Positions 8,512 through 18,545 of a stretch of DNA of 64,000 bases are shown piece after piece; the stretch's first letter is position 1; each line of letters starts with the position of its first letter. The DNA is from Lachnospiraceae bacterium GAM79. Lineage in GTDB: Bacteria; Bacillota; Clostridia; Lachnospirales; Lachnospiraceae. The notes below the pieces were generated by a model. The model was not told the origin of the DNA. It saw only the letters and a program-made list of their open reading frames with translations, and searched no databases. Location: NCBI GenBank assembly GCA_020735665.1, contig CP085928.1:1846501-1910500 (forward strand), in the 5' to 3' direction. A program made the translations under genes and the position numbers.

Positions 8512-8640
8512 ATTCCATTTACCTGTACCTGCGGTCAGCCGTGCTTGGTAAAAACAAGCTATCAACATATACCGCATTCCATCCGCCTGTACCTGCTGTC
8601 AGCCGTACTTGGTAAAAACAAGCTATCAACATATGCCGCA
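8512..8640. repeat. 64-bp tandem repeat, two full copies leading into a third partial
   Basis: Units start at 8512, 8576 and 8640. Each opens with ATTCCATCCGCCTGTACCTG (first copy slightly diverged), carries GTCAGCCGT and a small hairpin GCTTG-GTAAAAA-CAAGC. The third copy runs straight into the 5' arm of the hairpin element at 8641-8846, so the repeat seems to be an amplified piece of that arm. Lies upstream of the dehydrogenase start codon. Confidence 0.8.
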
Positions 8641-8846
8641 TTCCATCCGCCTGTGCCTGCGGTCAGGGTGGAGAGAAAACGCGTTTCATTTCCTATTCTG
8701 CCCGCACGCCTATTTGCCGTCAGTCGCCCTAACTCACCCTTATGGGTTCAGACAAGGGCTTTGTGCCGGCAGCTAGTGCCGGCATCATAACGGAAATTAC
8801 ACTTTATGTTTTCCTCTCCACCCTGACAGCAGACACAGGCGGATAG
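8641..8846. repeat. Family 2 intergenic hairpin, copy I
   Basis: Long arms pair CCGCCTGT-GTCAGGGTGGAGAG (from ~8647) with CTCTCCACCCTGAC-ACAGGCGG (to ~8842). Read on the minus strand the core is GCCC-TTGTCTGAACCC-ATAA-GGGTGAGTTA-GGGC (8726-8759). It follows the stop codon of the GDPD gene by ~30 nt and probably ends the wall polymer operon. Confidence 0.85.
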
Positions 8847-8877
8847 AACATCGGAAAAACTAGAAAATATGGGAGAA

Positions 8878-10431
8878 TCACCCAAGATCCTCCCATATAG
8901 CTACCATCACTAATTTCATGTTTCGTTTTACCTTCCAGACAGGAATGACCGCCTCATCTGCAAATATGTAAGGTATGACATCCTTTGTCTCATCGAAATC
9001 CTTCTTGATATGATACAATCCATCTTTACAATACCAGAATGTATTTCCATCTAAGGTTACGCGAAGCTTCCAACCAACGAAACGTTTTCCCGGAACCGAA
9101 AATTCACATTTACGAAGTGTTCCTGTTCCGTCATTCTCCCAAACCGTTTTGTCCTTGTACTCCAGATTTCCCTTCTTCGTCTGTAAAAACTGATCTTGAA
9201 CATCTTCTGAATAATGATTTTCTACATCAGCTCGATCACTGTTATAGCATATATAGAATGGAAAATATCCAAACCCATCCGCCTCATCCAACAGCTCCTC
9301 TGTAACAAAATCCGTACAGATTGTATCAACACCGGAATCCAACAGGTGTTTTGCATAATCTGCATCTTTCTTAATCGTATAGCAAAATACATACAATCCT
9401 GCATTATGAACTTTATGAATCATTTTCTCATTCACATAATTCATCCGAATAGCTATGCTGCATATTCCATGATCCAGACAATACGTAATAATGGAATCAA
9501 GCCTTTCCGTCCGCCGTCCAACCAGATACATATAATTTTTAAAAAGATATACAGAATCTATCTGTTCATACATTGTCTTATTGTATACCTGTACCAGCAG
9601 TCGATCCAGGAATGCCTCATCATGCTGAAAATCATCCAACAAAATTTCTGTGATTTCTTTAATTTCATTTCCATCTTTCTTACTATGAAAATCCACCTCA
9701 AACCTGTAGTCCGGTTCGTCCTTTACTCTTTCATAAAATTGTCTCGCATCCATGATCGGATTCCCATGAATCGGCATATTCATCACACGTTCATATGTCA
9801 TGTTATCAAAATCCGGTTTATATGTAATTCCGAGACACTTGCAGTTACTCGGCGACCAACCATGACTAAGTACCAACCGACCATCAGTGGTATAGGAAAA
9901 ATCGATCTCAAAATCCTTATAACCTGTTCCTATCCCATGCTCCAGTGCTGCCATCGTATTATGATAAGTCTTGTCATCCATGCCACCAAATGCATGTCCC
10001 ATCAAAGGCTTTGAGAATATATCTGATCCGCAGTTCACGCGAATTCCATGCTTATCTTCCCACTGTGTGACAAAATAAATACTATTCTCTTCCTTATACA
10101 GCTCTTTCACTGATGATCCAACCGGAAGCAGCATTTTTTCCGGCATATCCGCCTCTGTTCTGTGCCAGCTTCCATCCGTACAGTACCATTCCCATACAGC
10201 AGGAGTCCGTCTTCTGGCATAAAAACCGATACAGTCTGCATCTTCTCTTACAAAAGGGTTCTGTAGTTTCGGATATGAGAATCCGCTCCATATAGTACTG
10301 ACAAAGCGTCGGTCACAATCTGCCGATCCTGTCTTATTATATTCACTGTCTACTGATGTTGCACCATTTCCGACATATACAAGTCTTCTTGTCTTATGCC
10401 CTAACTTCAAATGTGGCACATGAACCTTCAT
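8878..10431 (-). CDS. Glycerophosphodiester phosphodiesterase domain protein
   Basis: 517 aa. After a unique ~140-aa N-terminal region, a GDPD-type TIM barrel spans about 143-390: GHAFGG carries the first catalytic His, then FEIDFSYTTDGRLVLSHG gives the metal-binding acids and second His, and later VFCYTIKK and DSGVDTICTD. A C-terminal ~110-aa region has a possible wall- or polymer-binding fold. GDPDs cleave glycerophosphodiesters to glycerol-3-phosphate. No signal peptide or membrane segment. It is the last gene of the operon, 16 nt after tagD, so a role in making or recycling glycerophosphate for a wall polymer is inferred. Confidence 0.85.
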   Translation of the reverse strand: MKVHVPHLKLGHKTRRLVYVGNGATSVDSEYNKTGSADCDRRFVSTIWSGFSYPKLQNPFVREDADCIGFYARRRTPAVWEWYCTDGSWHRTEADMPEKMLLPVGSSVKELYKEENSIYFVTQWEDKHGIRVNCGSDIFSKPLMGHAFGGMDDKTYHNTMAALEHGIGTGYKDFEIDFSYTTDGRLVLSHGWSPSNCKCLGITYKPDFDNMTYERVMNMPIHGNPIMDARQFYERVKDEPDYRFEVDFHSKKDGNEIKEITEILLDDFQHDEAFLDRLLVQVYNKTMYEQIDSVYLFKNYMYLVGRRTERLDSIITYCLDHGICSIAIRMNYVNEKMIHKVHNAGLYVFCYTIKKDADYAKHLLDSGVDTICTDFVTEELLDEADGFGYFPFYICYNSDRADVENHYSEDVQDQFLQTKKGNLEYKDKTVWENDGTGTLRKCEFSVPGKRFVGWKLRVTLDGNTFWYCKDGLYHIKKDFDETKDVIPYIFADEAVIPVWKVKRNMKLVMVAIWEDLG

Positions 10432-10447
10432 GCTGATTAACCGCCTT

Positions 10448-10837
10448 TTATTTTCCTAAATCATCTTTGATCTGTGTCGTTGAGATATCCGGTGTTCTTG
10501 GCAGATATACAACCTCACACTGCTCTTTTAAGAAGTCAAATTTTCCTTCCCAATCATTTCCCATAACAAAGGTATCTACTTTGAATTCCTTGATATCTTC
10601 TTTCTTCTGCTCCCAGCTTTCCTCCGGAATAACCAGATCTACATAGCGAATTGCTTCCAGAAGCTGTTTTCTTTCTTCATATGAAAAATAACATTTCTTC
10701 TTCTTCTGATTCCAGTTAAATTCATCTGTTGATAATGCAACGATCAGATAATCGCCCATCTCTTTTGCTCTGCGGAGCAGGTTAATATGTCCATAATGGA
10801 GCAGATCAAATGTTCCATACGTAATTACCTTCTTCAT
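10448..10837 (-). CDS. tagD: Glycerol-3-phosphate cytidylyltransferase
   Basis: 129 aa from ATG 10837, preferred over the ATG five codons earlier because AAGGAG lies six nt upstream. MKKVITYGTFDLLHYGHINLL holds the HxGH nucleotide-binding signature (HYGH), and ISTTQIK near the C-terminus is the RTxGISTT-like signature. It makes CDP-glycerol from CTP and glycerol-3-phosphate, the donor for the neighbouring glycerophosphotransferase. The start lies one nt after the upstream gene's TGA, so translation is coupled. Confidence 0.93.
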   Translation of the reverse strand: MKKVITYGTFDLLHYGHINLLRRAKEMGDYLIVALSTDEFNWNQKKKKCYFSYEERKQLLEAIRYVDLVIPEESWEQKKEDIKEFKVDTFVMGNDWEGKFDFLKEQCEVVYLPRTPDISTTQIKDDLGK

Positions 10838-10838
10838 A

Positions 10839-13800
10839 TCATTCTCCTTCATCCCTGACAGCTAACGCAATCAGATTCTTTAAATCTTTTTCATTTGTAA
10901 TAAGCTGAACTGCATATGCATCACCGTATATGGCTTTGAAAATCATCCGCTGTTCTTCTGTCTTTACAAATACTCCCCTCATGTATGGCAGGCACACCTT
11001 CAGGGCATCCTTAAGAAACTGATCTTTTTCTACCACCAGTTTCCTGAACATGTCATCACTGATACATAATATTTTATTTGGTGTTTCCATAAATGTCAAT
11101 GACAGAAGCTTTTGTGCATCGATGACATCATATAATAGGATCAGATCAAATGGCGCCTGTCCAAAGAAACGTCTACCGGCGGCCGCATAGTCGTATTTCC
11201 ATACTCCCATTGCCTGTTCGATCGTGATCTTTTTATTGTCATAGAGCTTCTGTGCTGCAATACCTGCTCCACTCAAATGATATTCATCATGAGTTCCAAT
11301 AACCGGTATTTTATTCAGCATCGGATAAGCTGTATCCTTATTGTCATTTGTCAGATATCGGTTACATGAAATGAATACATCCATATCATCATGCCCGTCA
11401 GATTCTATATAGGTTCGAAGACGTCTGGTATCTTCCGAATCTCCACAGGAATCCGAATAGATCAGCACCTGTTTCTTCGCATGATCCGAAATTGGCTCTA
11501 CATCTACATATTCCTCTGTACCTGTAAACAGACTACAGAGCTTCTTCGCATTATCCACAGAATCATAAGCGCAGAATTCCTTATATGCAGCTTCATCGTC
11601 ATATGTCTTTCCGCGGTTAATTGCTTCCAGCACTTCTTCTTTCGTACGCACTTTGTCAAATGGAAGCTCCATCAGATCCATGTATGTTCCACGTTTCTTG
11701 CGATATAATTCATAATCATTGCAATACAGAATGATCTGTCTGCGCAGCACCAGATAATCATAAAATACACTGGAGTAATCCGTGAGCAATGCATCTGTAA
11801 GCGCAAGCAGCTGGTAACTGTCTACCGTCGGCGGGAATTTCTTAATTCTCTTATATACACTGTAATCAAGAGAATCACTGACTTTATGATGCAGATTTAC
11901 ATATAAGATCTGATCATCTCTGAGATTTGCATCCAGATAATCTAATAATTCTTTTGACTCATCTATAACCTGTTCTACGTCCAGATAATCTTTCCAGGTA
12001 GGCATATATGCATACAGATGTTCACCGTTCGGCGCAAGTTCGGCACGAAGCTCATGCAGATCTGCTTTTGATGCTGCAAGCATTCCGCCGGTTCTTGGAT
12101 AACCAAGGTTCAAAGCTTTTCCCTGCATCAGTGTTGCTACCTTATATGACTCCAGCATATGCACCTTTGTGTATTCATTTGGATATAACAGATAATCTGC
12201 ATCTATAAAATTCTTCTGTGTGTTTCCATCTTTATGCTTTCCGTTTGCATTCTTGGCAAGTCCCAGCTTCTTTAATGGTGTGCCATGCCAGATATTGATA
12301 TAGGTCTGGCCATCCTTTTTCACCCAGCCAACCGGGAAATATACCTCAGTGAGCAGATACTGTGCAGACTCTATTATCTCCATATATTGTGCATCTTTTA
12401 TAATGGTCTGTGTCCGCGTCCAGTTATTATTCTTAATATAGGTCTGAACTGTTGCATCCGTTTCCTCATCCGTCCGCACATAGATCTTAAAATCCCTGAA
12501 GCAGTCATTTGAATTCAGTTCATTCAGGATATACTGCATGGAACCACGCACGCCTTTTCCAAGTCCTACCAGAGCAACCGTATTTGGAACGATCTTACGA
12601 CCGTAATAAGCATCTGTTACATTTTTCCTACCGGGTTTTACCTTGTTCTCTTTTGCAAGCTCTACCATCTCCTGAACCTGAGATTCCCATTCCTTATGTT
12701 CTGTAGTATCCGGTTCTGTGGTCTTCTTACAGTCAACAAGTCCTTCTGACTGATTCGGAAGCAAATGGATCTTTTCCGGTTTCTTTTCCTCGCTCAGTTC
12801 CAGTTTAATGCTGCTATATATTTCAGATATGTCTTCTTTGTAACGCAGAATATCTCTTCCGTAAAATCCATATTCAGGTCTCTGCATCTGAAGCATCTGT
12901 TCTTCCGATGTACAGAAATAAAGCCGGATCGGAGTCTCCCAGCGATATCTTTCCATAACAATATCTGTCCCCTGTCCAGGCTCTCCTATACATACTACAT
13001 CAAAATGTATTAAATCTCTGACATACTCCATCTGCTCTCCATCAAATGGAATATACCCCCTTAAGTCCGTAGTCGATACGATCAATCTGTCTGCTAACAG
13101 CATTAACAGTTTATGCTGCATACTGTTCTTTTCTACCATTCTGCCCCCGGCAGCTTCCAGGTTTTTCCATACTGTGCTTCCAGGTTCTGAAACAAAATAA
13201 TATTCATTTCCATCTTTTTCAGATACTGCATATTGATATAATTCCGTGATACGACTCTCTGTCTGATCCGTATCAGCCATGAATAACACTACTGCATTAT
13301 TCTTATTTGCAGTCTCTTTATAGAACATTTTTCTGAGCCTGCAATTTTCTTTTGCAGCCTGTGTACGAGCTTTTCCCAGTTTCTTCTCAAATAATTTTTC
13401 TTTCTGGCATTTATCCTGATTAGAACATTTGAAAAAATAAATACCATCATTTTCTGATCTGGCACTGTATCCGCCAAGATTCCATTCAATTCCAACATTT
13501 GGATCACTTATCGGAACATATGCCGAATCAAATCCCAAAGGAATCCTGATAGATTCATCACCGAAATTAGCAAAACATAAGAGATAACAATCTTTTCGAT
13601 CCTCAAATGGCATATCTACATGTATCATCGCTTCCTGATACATCGTCTGCCCCATAATCTCTTTTCCTGTATAACTGCCGCTGTAAACAAATACTTTCTT
13701 CTTGCCACCAAACATAAAATAAACCTGATCAGCCATAGCAGCAAGGATCGGATGAACATGTCCATCCACACACAAATTTCCATCCCTGTATTTGATCTGA

Positions 13801-14834
13801 TCGATCTGAAGCTTCAGATTACTTATCTTATCCAGGATCGTATTTTCCGATCCATAATATGCTTCTGCATCAAAATACTTCTTCTCAAAGACATATTCTT
13901 CGTCATACTTTAATTTTCCATAAAACATCTTTACAATATCCGGAACCTGTGTTTCCTTCAATTTGTAGCAGTTCAGCATAACATCATCTTCTACATATGA
14001 AAGCAGCTGTTTAATCTCGGAAAACACCACTTCGCGATCAGGATCAGTTTCTCCAAATCCGCAATCCGTCATATTCTGCTCTATAAAGCCTTTTAACACA
14101 TGCATCAAATGATATTGAATAAATACCGGAACTGTCTCATACTGAGTCTGCAGCTCTGCAAGAAATGGCAGCCAGAATGTCCGGAACAGATCCGTCTGAT
14201 TCTTTGCATATGGCTGATTTTCATCCATATCACGCAAATATGTGATATAGCTGATATATAATACATTCTTTTCTTTTGCACAGATATCCAGCATACTGGC
14301 CTGTTCCATTGCCTGCTTATATTCATTTTTGAATTCCAGTTTATTCATTTTATCTGTACGTAGAATTGTTCCACCAAAATAAAACGGATGGCAGTGGAAT
14401 TTCTTACGAAGCACCTGATCGATCACCTTTTTCCCTGTCGTATCCCCTGCAAATGCATCAACAGACCCATCTGGGCCGCATTTTTTCAGCATAATAACCG
14501 TACTTTTATTATGCATCTCAAGTTCTGCTACAAGACGTACAAATGCTCCGTCTGACCACCGGTCACCGCTATCCGTAAATGTAACATAATCACCTGTTAC
14601 ATGACTTTTGGCGTCTTCAAATATATTACTGTTCTCTGGGATTTTATTTATATCATATATAGAAATATCAAGATTTTTACCTGTCAAAGTCTCCTCAAAT
14701 GTCTGTCCGTTTCCCTTGTAGATCAAAAGCTGAATATCACCTGTATAACCCTCCAGCTGCTTCTGCAGGCTGTTCCCTGTGATGAGGTTCTTTTCCTCCC
14801 TGTCAGATAATCTCCATATAATTGAAAGCTTCAT
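10839..14834 (-). CDS. Multidomain CDP-glycerol glycerophosphotransferase (TagF-like), 1331 aa
   Basis: N-terminal ~1-350 resembles a degenerate GT2-type glycosyltransferase region (FTDSGDRWSDG). Residues ~505-670 look like a decayed TagF-like half. The intact CDP-glycerol:glycerophosphotransferase domain spans ~745-1130 with INIWHGTPLKKLG (HGT at 850-852), YPRTG, YMPTWKDY and TDYSSVFYDY. The last ~180 residues contain another Rossmann-like region. The protein should polymerise glycerol-phosphate units from CDP-glycerol at the inner face of the membrane, for a teichoic-acid-like polymer. It heads the operon with tagD and the GDPD gene. Far longer than TagF (~750 aa), so probably a fusion with its own primase or second transferase. 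Confidence 0.85.
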   Translation of the reverse strand: MKLSIIWRLSDREEKNLITGNSLQKQLEGYTGDIQLLIYKGNGQTFEETLTGKNLDISIYDINKIPENSNIFEDAKSHVTGDYVTFTDSGDRWSDGAFVRLVAELEMHNKSTVIMLKKCGPDGSVDAFAGDTTGKKVIDQVLRKKFHCHPFYFGGTILRTDKMNKLEFKNEYKQAMEQASMLDICAKEKNVLYISYITYLRDMDENQPYAKNQTDLFRTFWLPFLAELQTQYETVPVFIQYHLMHVLKGFIEQNMTDCGFGETDPDREVVFSEIKQLLSYVEDDVMLNCYKLKETQVPDIVKMFYGKLKYDEEYVFEKKYFDAEAYYGSENTILDKISNLKLQIDQIKYRDGNLCVDGHVHPILAAMADQVYFMFGGKKKVFVYSGSYTGKEIMGQTMYQEAMIHVDMPFEDRKDCYLLCFANFGDESIRIPLGFDSAYVPISDPNVGIEWNLGGYSARSENDGIYFFKCSNQDKCQKEKLFEKKLGKARTQAAKENCRLRKMFYKETANKNNAVVLFMADTDQTESRITELYQYAVSEKDGNEYYFVSEPGSTVWKNLEAAGGRMVEKNSMQHKLLMLLADRLIVSTTDLRGYIPFDGEQMEYVRDLIHFDVVCIGEPGQGTDIVMERYRWETPIRLYFCTSEEQMLQMQRPEYGFYGRDILRYKEDISEIYSSIKLELSEEKKPEKIHLLPNQSEGLVDCKKTTEPDTTEHKEWESQVQEMVELAKENKVKPGRKNVTDAYYGRKIVPNTVALVGLGKGVRGSMQYILNELNSNDCFRDFKIYVRTDEETDATVQTYIKNNNWTRTQTIIKDAQYMEIIESAQYLLTEVYFPVGWVKKDGQTYINIWHGTPLKKLGLAKNANGKHKDGNTQKNFIDADYLLYPNEYTKVHMLESYKVATLMQGKALNLGYPRTGGMLAASKADLHELRAELAPNGEHLYAYMPTWKDYLDVEQVIDESKELLDYLDANLRDDQILYVNLHHKVSDSLDYSVYKRIKKFPPTVDSYQLLALTDALLTDYSSVFYDYLVLRRQIILYCNDYELYRKKRGTYMDLMELPFDKVRTKEEVLEAINRGKTYDDEAAYKEFCAYDSVDNAKKLCSLFTGTEEYVDVEPISDHAKKQVLIYSDSCGDSEDTRRLRTYIESDGHDDMDVFISCNRYLTNDNKDTAYPMLNKIPVIGTHDEYHLSGAGIAAQKLYDNKKITIEQAMGVWKYDYAAAGRRFFGQAPFDLILLYDVIDAQKLLSLTFMETPNKILCISDDMFRKLVVEKDQFLKDALKVCLPYMRGVFVKTEEQRMIFKAIYGDAYAVQLITNEKDLKNLIALAVRDEGE

Positions 14835-14924
14835 GCTGCTGTTAAAACTCCTTACTCATTTTTATCAGTGACAGGTTTGTTGCCTAAAATAATTCTCTAA
14901 AAATCTACCTGTTTCGACTACTTT

Positions 14925-14953
14925 ATTATATCTATTTCACCCGCTTTTTTCAA
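14925..14953 (-). promoter_or_regulatory. Promoter of the wall polymer operon
   Basis: Minus strand TTGAAA (14948-14953), 17-nt spacer, TATAAT (14925-14930), ~90 nt before the 1331-codon gene. Confidence 0.8.
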
Positions 14954-14973
14954 CCTAATAATACAAATACAGC

Positions 14974-15019
14974 AATAAAACAGCTATAGAAATTATGCGC
15001 GTTCTATAGCTGTTTTATT
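14974..15019 (-). terminator. Terminator after polyphosphate kinase
   Basis: Eighteen-base arms AATAAAACAGCTATAGAA / TTCTATAGCTGTTTTATT with a ten-base loop; A/T ends allow function in both directions. It separates ppk1 from the wall polymer promoter. Confidence 0.88.
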
Positions 15020-15047
15020 CTTATCGCTTATTCGCTTATATTATCTG

Positions 15048-17432
15048 CTATTTATTTTCCTGTTCCGCATCCTGCCTGCGCAATAACTGATGAAAGGCAT
15101 CACCTGCTTCTTTGTATGCTTCCTCATAGAAATATTCCTGAGAATTCAACACAGGTCCGACCATCGGAAGCTTTTTATAGCTGCCGTCCGGCTGCTGCTC
15201 TCTCGCTTTCACATTATCCCGAAGCATCGTTGCAAATATCTTACGAACTTTATTCTTTACCGTCTCATCATAAAGCGGTGCTGCGACCTCCACACGGCGA
15301 AGTGTATTTCTCGTCATAAAATCAGCCGATGCGATATAGACCTTATCTCTGTCATGCGTTCCGAATATATAGATTCTGGAATGTTCCAGAAAACGCCCCA
15401 CGATACTTACAATATGGATATTATCGGTATCCCCCGGTATTCCGCTTCTCAAACAGTTAATACCACGGATCACCATATCGATCTTTACTCCGGCTCTGGA
15501 TGCATCGATCAGCTTATCTATGATCTTCTTATCTGTCAGCGAATTGATCTTGATTCCGATATAAGCCGGCTTTCCTTCCTTTGCGATCTGAATCTCATTC
15601 TCGATCATAGCAATTACTTTATTCTGAAGACATTTTGGTGCAACCAGCAGATGCTCCATATCTTCTACCACGGAACCAAGCAGGATTGCCTGGAATACCT
15701 TTGCTGCCTCCTCACCGATCCTTTTATCTGCCGTGATCAGTGACAGATCCGTATATAATCTGGAAGTCTTTTCGTTATAATTTCCGGTTCCCACCTGTGT
15801 AATATACTGAATCTCATCTCCAACCTTTCTGGTGATCAGGCATAGCTTTGAATGAACCTTTAAGCCATCTATACCATATACAACATGGCAGCCCGCATCC
15901 TCTAATGTCCGACTCCACTCGATATTATTTGCCTCGTCAAATCTGGCCTTTAATTCAACCAGCACATCAACCTGCTTGCCATTTTCGGCAGCTTCGGTCA
16001 AAGCCTCTACCACCTTGCTGTTTCTTGCCAGACGGTAAAGTGTCATACGAATAGAGATAACCTCCGGATCGCGGGCAGCCTCCTGAAGCATCTGCAAAAA
16101 CGGTTTGATGCTCTCATACGGATAGGATAACAATACATCATGATCCAATATCTGTGGTATGATATGCTCATTGCTCTTTAGCATCGGAGATGCCTGTGGC
16201 ACACGTCTCTGATAGACAAGCGTTGCATCCTTTCTCAGGATATCCTCAATCTGTAACAAGAAGGAGAGGTCAAGCGGTGCCTGATTTAAGAACACATGCG
16301 GTTCCTCCATCTCTGCATACTCGCATACCTGCTTTATCATATCTCCATTAATATCTCGGGATAATTCCAGTCGTACAGGTGCCAGCTTCTTTCTGAGCTT
16401 TACGATCTGTGCCATCTTATCTCTGTAATCAAGGTCTTCATCATAGACTGCATTAAAATCAATATCCGCATTTCTCGTTACACGGATCACGGATTTTTCA
16501 AGAACCTTATAGCCTTTATAAACCTTTGGCAGAAAATGCAGGATCAGTTCTTCGACCAGCATATAAGTATCATCCTTCGTCGGAATCCGGATCAGTCTTG
16601 GGAATACAGAACTGCTGCACGGAATGATTCCGATCTTTTTCTTGTCACTTCGTGTTCCAAGAACCGCAAGCGCATAAATCTCCTGTCCCTTCAAAAATGG
16701 AAACGGCTGCTTTCTTCCCACGATCATAACAGATAACAGTGGCACAATCTCTTTCATAAAATATTCTTCCAGATATTTGCTCTCCGATTTTGTAAGTGCT
16801 TTGAAATCAGTCAGATGAACGTCTTTCTCTCCAACCTCTTTCATAATAGACGTATAGATGGCATCCTTCCTGTCATTCAACTCGGATACACGCTTTAAGA
16901 TTGCATCGATCTGCTCTCCCGCTGTCATATTCGTCTTATTCTCCCGAAGCTTCTGGCTTAACAGCTTCTGATCCTCCAAAGAACCGACACGCACCATAAA
17001 GAATTCATCCAGATTACTCTGAAAAATAGACAGAAATGTCATCCGCTCACACAATGGAACACAGGTATCTTCTGCCTCCTCCAGCACACGCTCATTGAAC
17101 TTCAACCATGATAATTCACGATTTTCATACAGTCCGACATGATTCACCTTTTTTACCGGCTTCTCTTCCTGTATTTTCTCACTTTCTTCCTTCTGCTTAT
17201 TTTTTCTTCCAAACCGAATACCCTTTACTTTGTTTTTTGATTCATCCTTTCGTATGTCATCATTTGAACAATCCTCAGATACATCCGTATTACCTGTTAT
17301 GATCGTTACTTTCTCTGTTCCATCTGTAGTTACAGACTCCTGATTTTTCAGATTCTTTTCTTCGTTATTCATTCTTTGAATCGCTCCTGTTATTTTCTCT
17401 TTTATGTAATGAAATATTCTTTGAATCGCCAT
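15048..17432 (-). CDS. ppk1: Polyphosphate kinase
   Basis: 794 aa. The PPK1 N-domain starts at about residue 100 with YENRELSWLKFNERVLEEAED; the phosphate-binding and catalytic domains follow, with the two active-site histidines in GLKVHSKLCLITR and FLEHSRIYIFG. It reversibly builds inorganic polyphosphate from ATP. The first ~95 residues are a charged Lys/Glu/Asn-rich extension not found in most PPK1 proteins (usual length ~690), probably disordered. The start ATG has GGGGG upstream, and the gene follows the HD hydrolase by ten nt in one operon. Confidence 0.95.
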   Translation of the reverse strand: MAIQRIFHYIKEKITGAIQRMNNEEKNLKNQESVTTDGTEKVTIITGNTDVSEDCSNDDIRKDESKNKVKGIRFGRKNKQKEESEKIQEEKPVKKVNHVGLYENRELSWLKFNERVLEEAEDTCVPLCERMTFLSIFQSNLDEFFMVRVGSLEDQKLLSQKLRENKTNMTAGEQIDAILKRVSELNDRKDAIYTSIMKEVGEKDVHLTDFKALTKSESKYLEEYFMKEIVPLLSVMIVGRKQPFPFLKGQEIYALAVLGTRSDKKKIGIIPCSSSVFPRLIRIPTKDDTYMLVEELILHFLPKVYKGYKVLEKSVIRVTRNADIDFNAVYDEDLDYRDKMAQIVKLRKKLAPVRLELSRDINGDMIKQVCEYAEMEEPHVFLNQAPLDLSFLLQIEDILRKDATLVYQRRVPQASPMLKSNEHIIPQILDHDVLLSYPYESIKPFLQMLQEAARDPEVISIRMTLYRLARNSKVVEALTEAAENGKQVDVLVELKARFDEANNIEWSRTLEDAGCHVVYGIDGLKVHSKLCLITRKVGDEIQYITQVGTGNYNEKTSRLYTDLSLITADKRIGEEAAKVFQAILLGSVVEDMEHLLVAPKCLQNKVIAMIENEIQIAKEGKPAYIGIKINSLTDKKIIDKLIDASRAGVKIDMVIRGINCLRSGIPGDTDNIHIVSIVGRFLEHSRIYIFGTHDRDKVYIASADFMTRNTLRRVEVAAPLYDETVKNKVRKIFATMLRDNVKAREQQPDGSYKKLPMVGPVLNSQEYFYEEAYKEAGDAFHQLLRRQDAEQENK

Positions 17433-17442
17433 ACACCCCCTG

Positions 17443-18102
17443 TCAGATTACCCGCTGTTTATTGATCGTAAGCCAGAATTCCAGCCCAAGCACCTCTGCC
17501 GACTTCCTGCACAGGATCATACGCTGTAAAAAGATCTCGAAATAATCCATAACGGCACACATAGATTTATCGATCTTTAACTTCAGCTCAATATGTGAAT
17601 CTCTGGTAATCTTCAGTTTGTTTTCTTTTACGGCATAGTTCACTCTGTCATGAATATCAAAGGATGAAATATCCGTATTCCTGACTCTTGAATTTCTCAC
17701 ATCACTTTTATCCGCGATCAGCAATGCTGCTGCGATCGGATTTACCGGAAATGCTGCTGACTCATCATGATTTCCAATTGCTGTTATAATTACAGCTGTG
17801 TCCTCCGGGTCTGCTCCCATATCATCTAATATCCGAAATGCCATGACCGCACCGGACTGCGCATGTCCTTCCCGGTTCACAACATTTCCGATATCATGCA
17901 GATACCCCGCAATGCTCGCAAGCTCTGCTTCCCGCTCGGAATATCCAAGTGTCAGCAGTATCTCCCTTGCTGTCTCTGCCACACGTTCTACATGTGCAAA
18001 TCCATGCTCCGTATATCCCATTGCGCGCAGAGATTCATCTGCCATCCTTATATATGTCTGAACCGCTTTGTTCTTCTTTACATCTTCAAGTGTTACTTTC
18101 AT
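17443..18102 (-). CDS. HD-domain phosphohydrolase
   Basis: 219 aa from ATG 18102 (MKVTLEDVKKNK); a GTG at 18129 would add nine residues. The HD motif set is clear: H in HGFAHVERV, HD in YLHDIGN, H in GNHDESA and D in IADKSDV, all needed for metal-dependent phosphate ester hydrolysis. The substrate may be a nucleotide or a signalling molecule. Directly upstream of ppk1 with overlapping signals, so a link with phosphate or stringent-type control is possible but not shown. Confidence 0.8.
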   Translation of the reverse strand: MKVTLEDVKKNKAVQTYIRMADESLRAMGYTEHGFAHVERVAETAREILLTLGYSEREAELASIAGYLHDIGNVVNREGHAQSGAVMAFRILDDMGADPEDTAVIITAIGNHDESAAFPVNPIAAALLIADKSDVRNSRVRNTDISSFDIHDRVNYAVKENKLKITRDSHIELKLKIDKSMCAVMDYFEIFLQRMILCRKSAEVLGLEFWLTINKQRVI

Positions 18103-18457
18103 ATACCATCTATCTCTCTTCTGCTTCACTGTTCTTCAATTTACATCATCCCGATTTTTGTCGCTATCAAGCATTTGAAAATTCTTTGTAAAATCATGGT
18201 AAAATCATTTATTTTCAATGTATTACCGGCATCCCCCAAATAATTTCCCTTATTTCCGGTTCTTTCTGATAACCCCTGAAAAGCATCTGGAAATTTTACA
18301 TTTCTTTCTAAGTATATGTGATCCGTTGCTTTTCTATTTATGTAAAATATATGTTTATGCGGATTCCTTCTGTATATTTCCTTCTATATATTTCCTTCTG
18401 TAAATTTTCTTCTGTATTATCTGATTTATTTTATAACTGATACAACGATCCATACAT

Positions 18458-18511
18458 AAAAACAGACAGTTTATAAGAACCTCAATGGGTCCTTATAAAC
18501 TGTCTGTTTTC
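18458..18511 (-). terminator. Terminator of the citrate synthase operon
   Basis: Arms AACAGACAGTTTATAAG / CTTATAAACTGTCTGTT with A-rich and T-rich ends, 35 nt after the citrate synthase stop. The rest of the 18103-18457 gap is AT-rich with no gene, and no clear promoter was found. Confidence 0.9.
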
Positions 18512-18545
18512 ATGTTATAAACTATGCTTTGTTTTTGGCTATTGG

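Noticed and set aside
9214-10014. 266-codon plus-strand ORF
   Set aside because: Fully antisense to the GDPD gene, rich in Ile/His/Cys as shadow frames are, and without a ribosome site.
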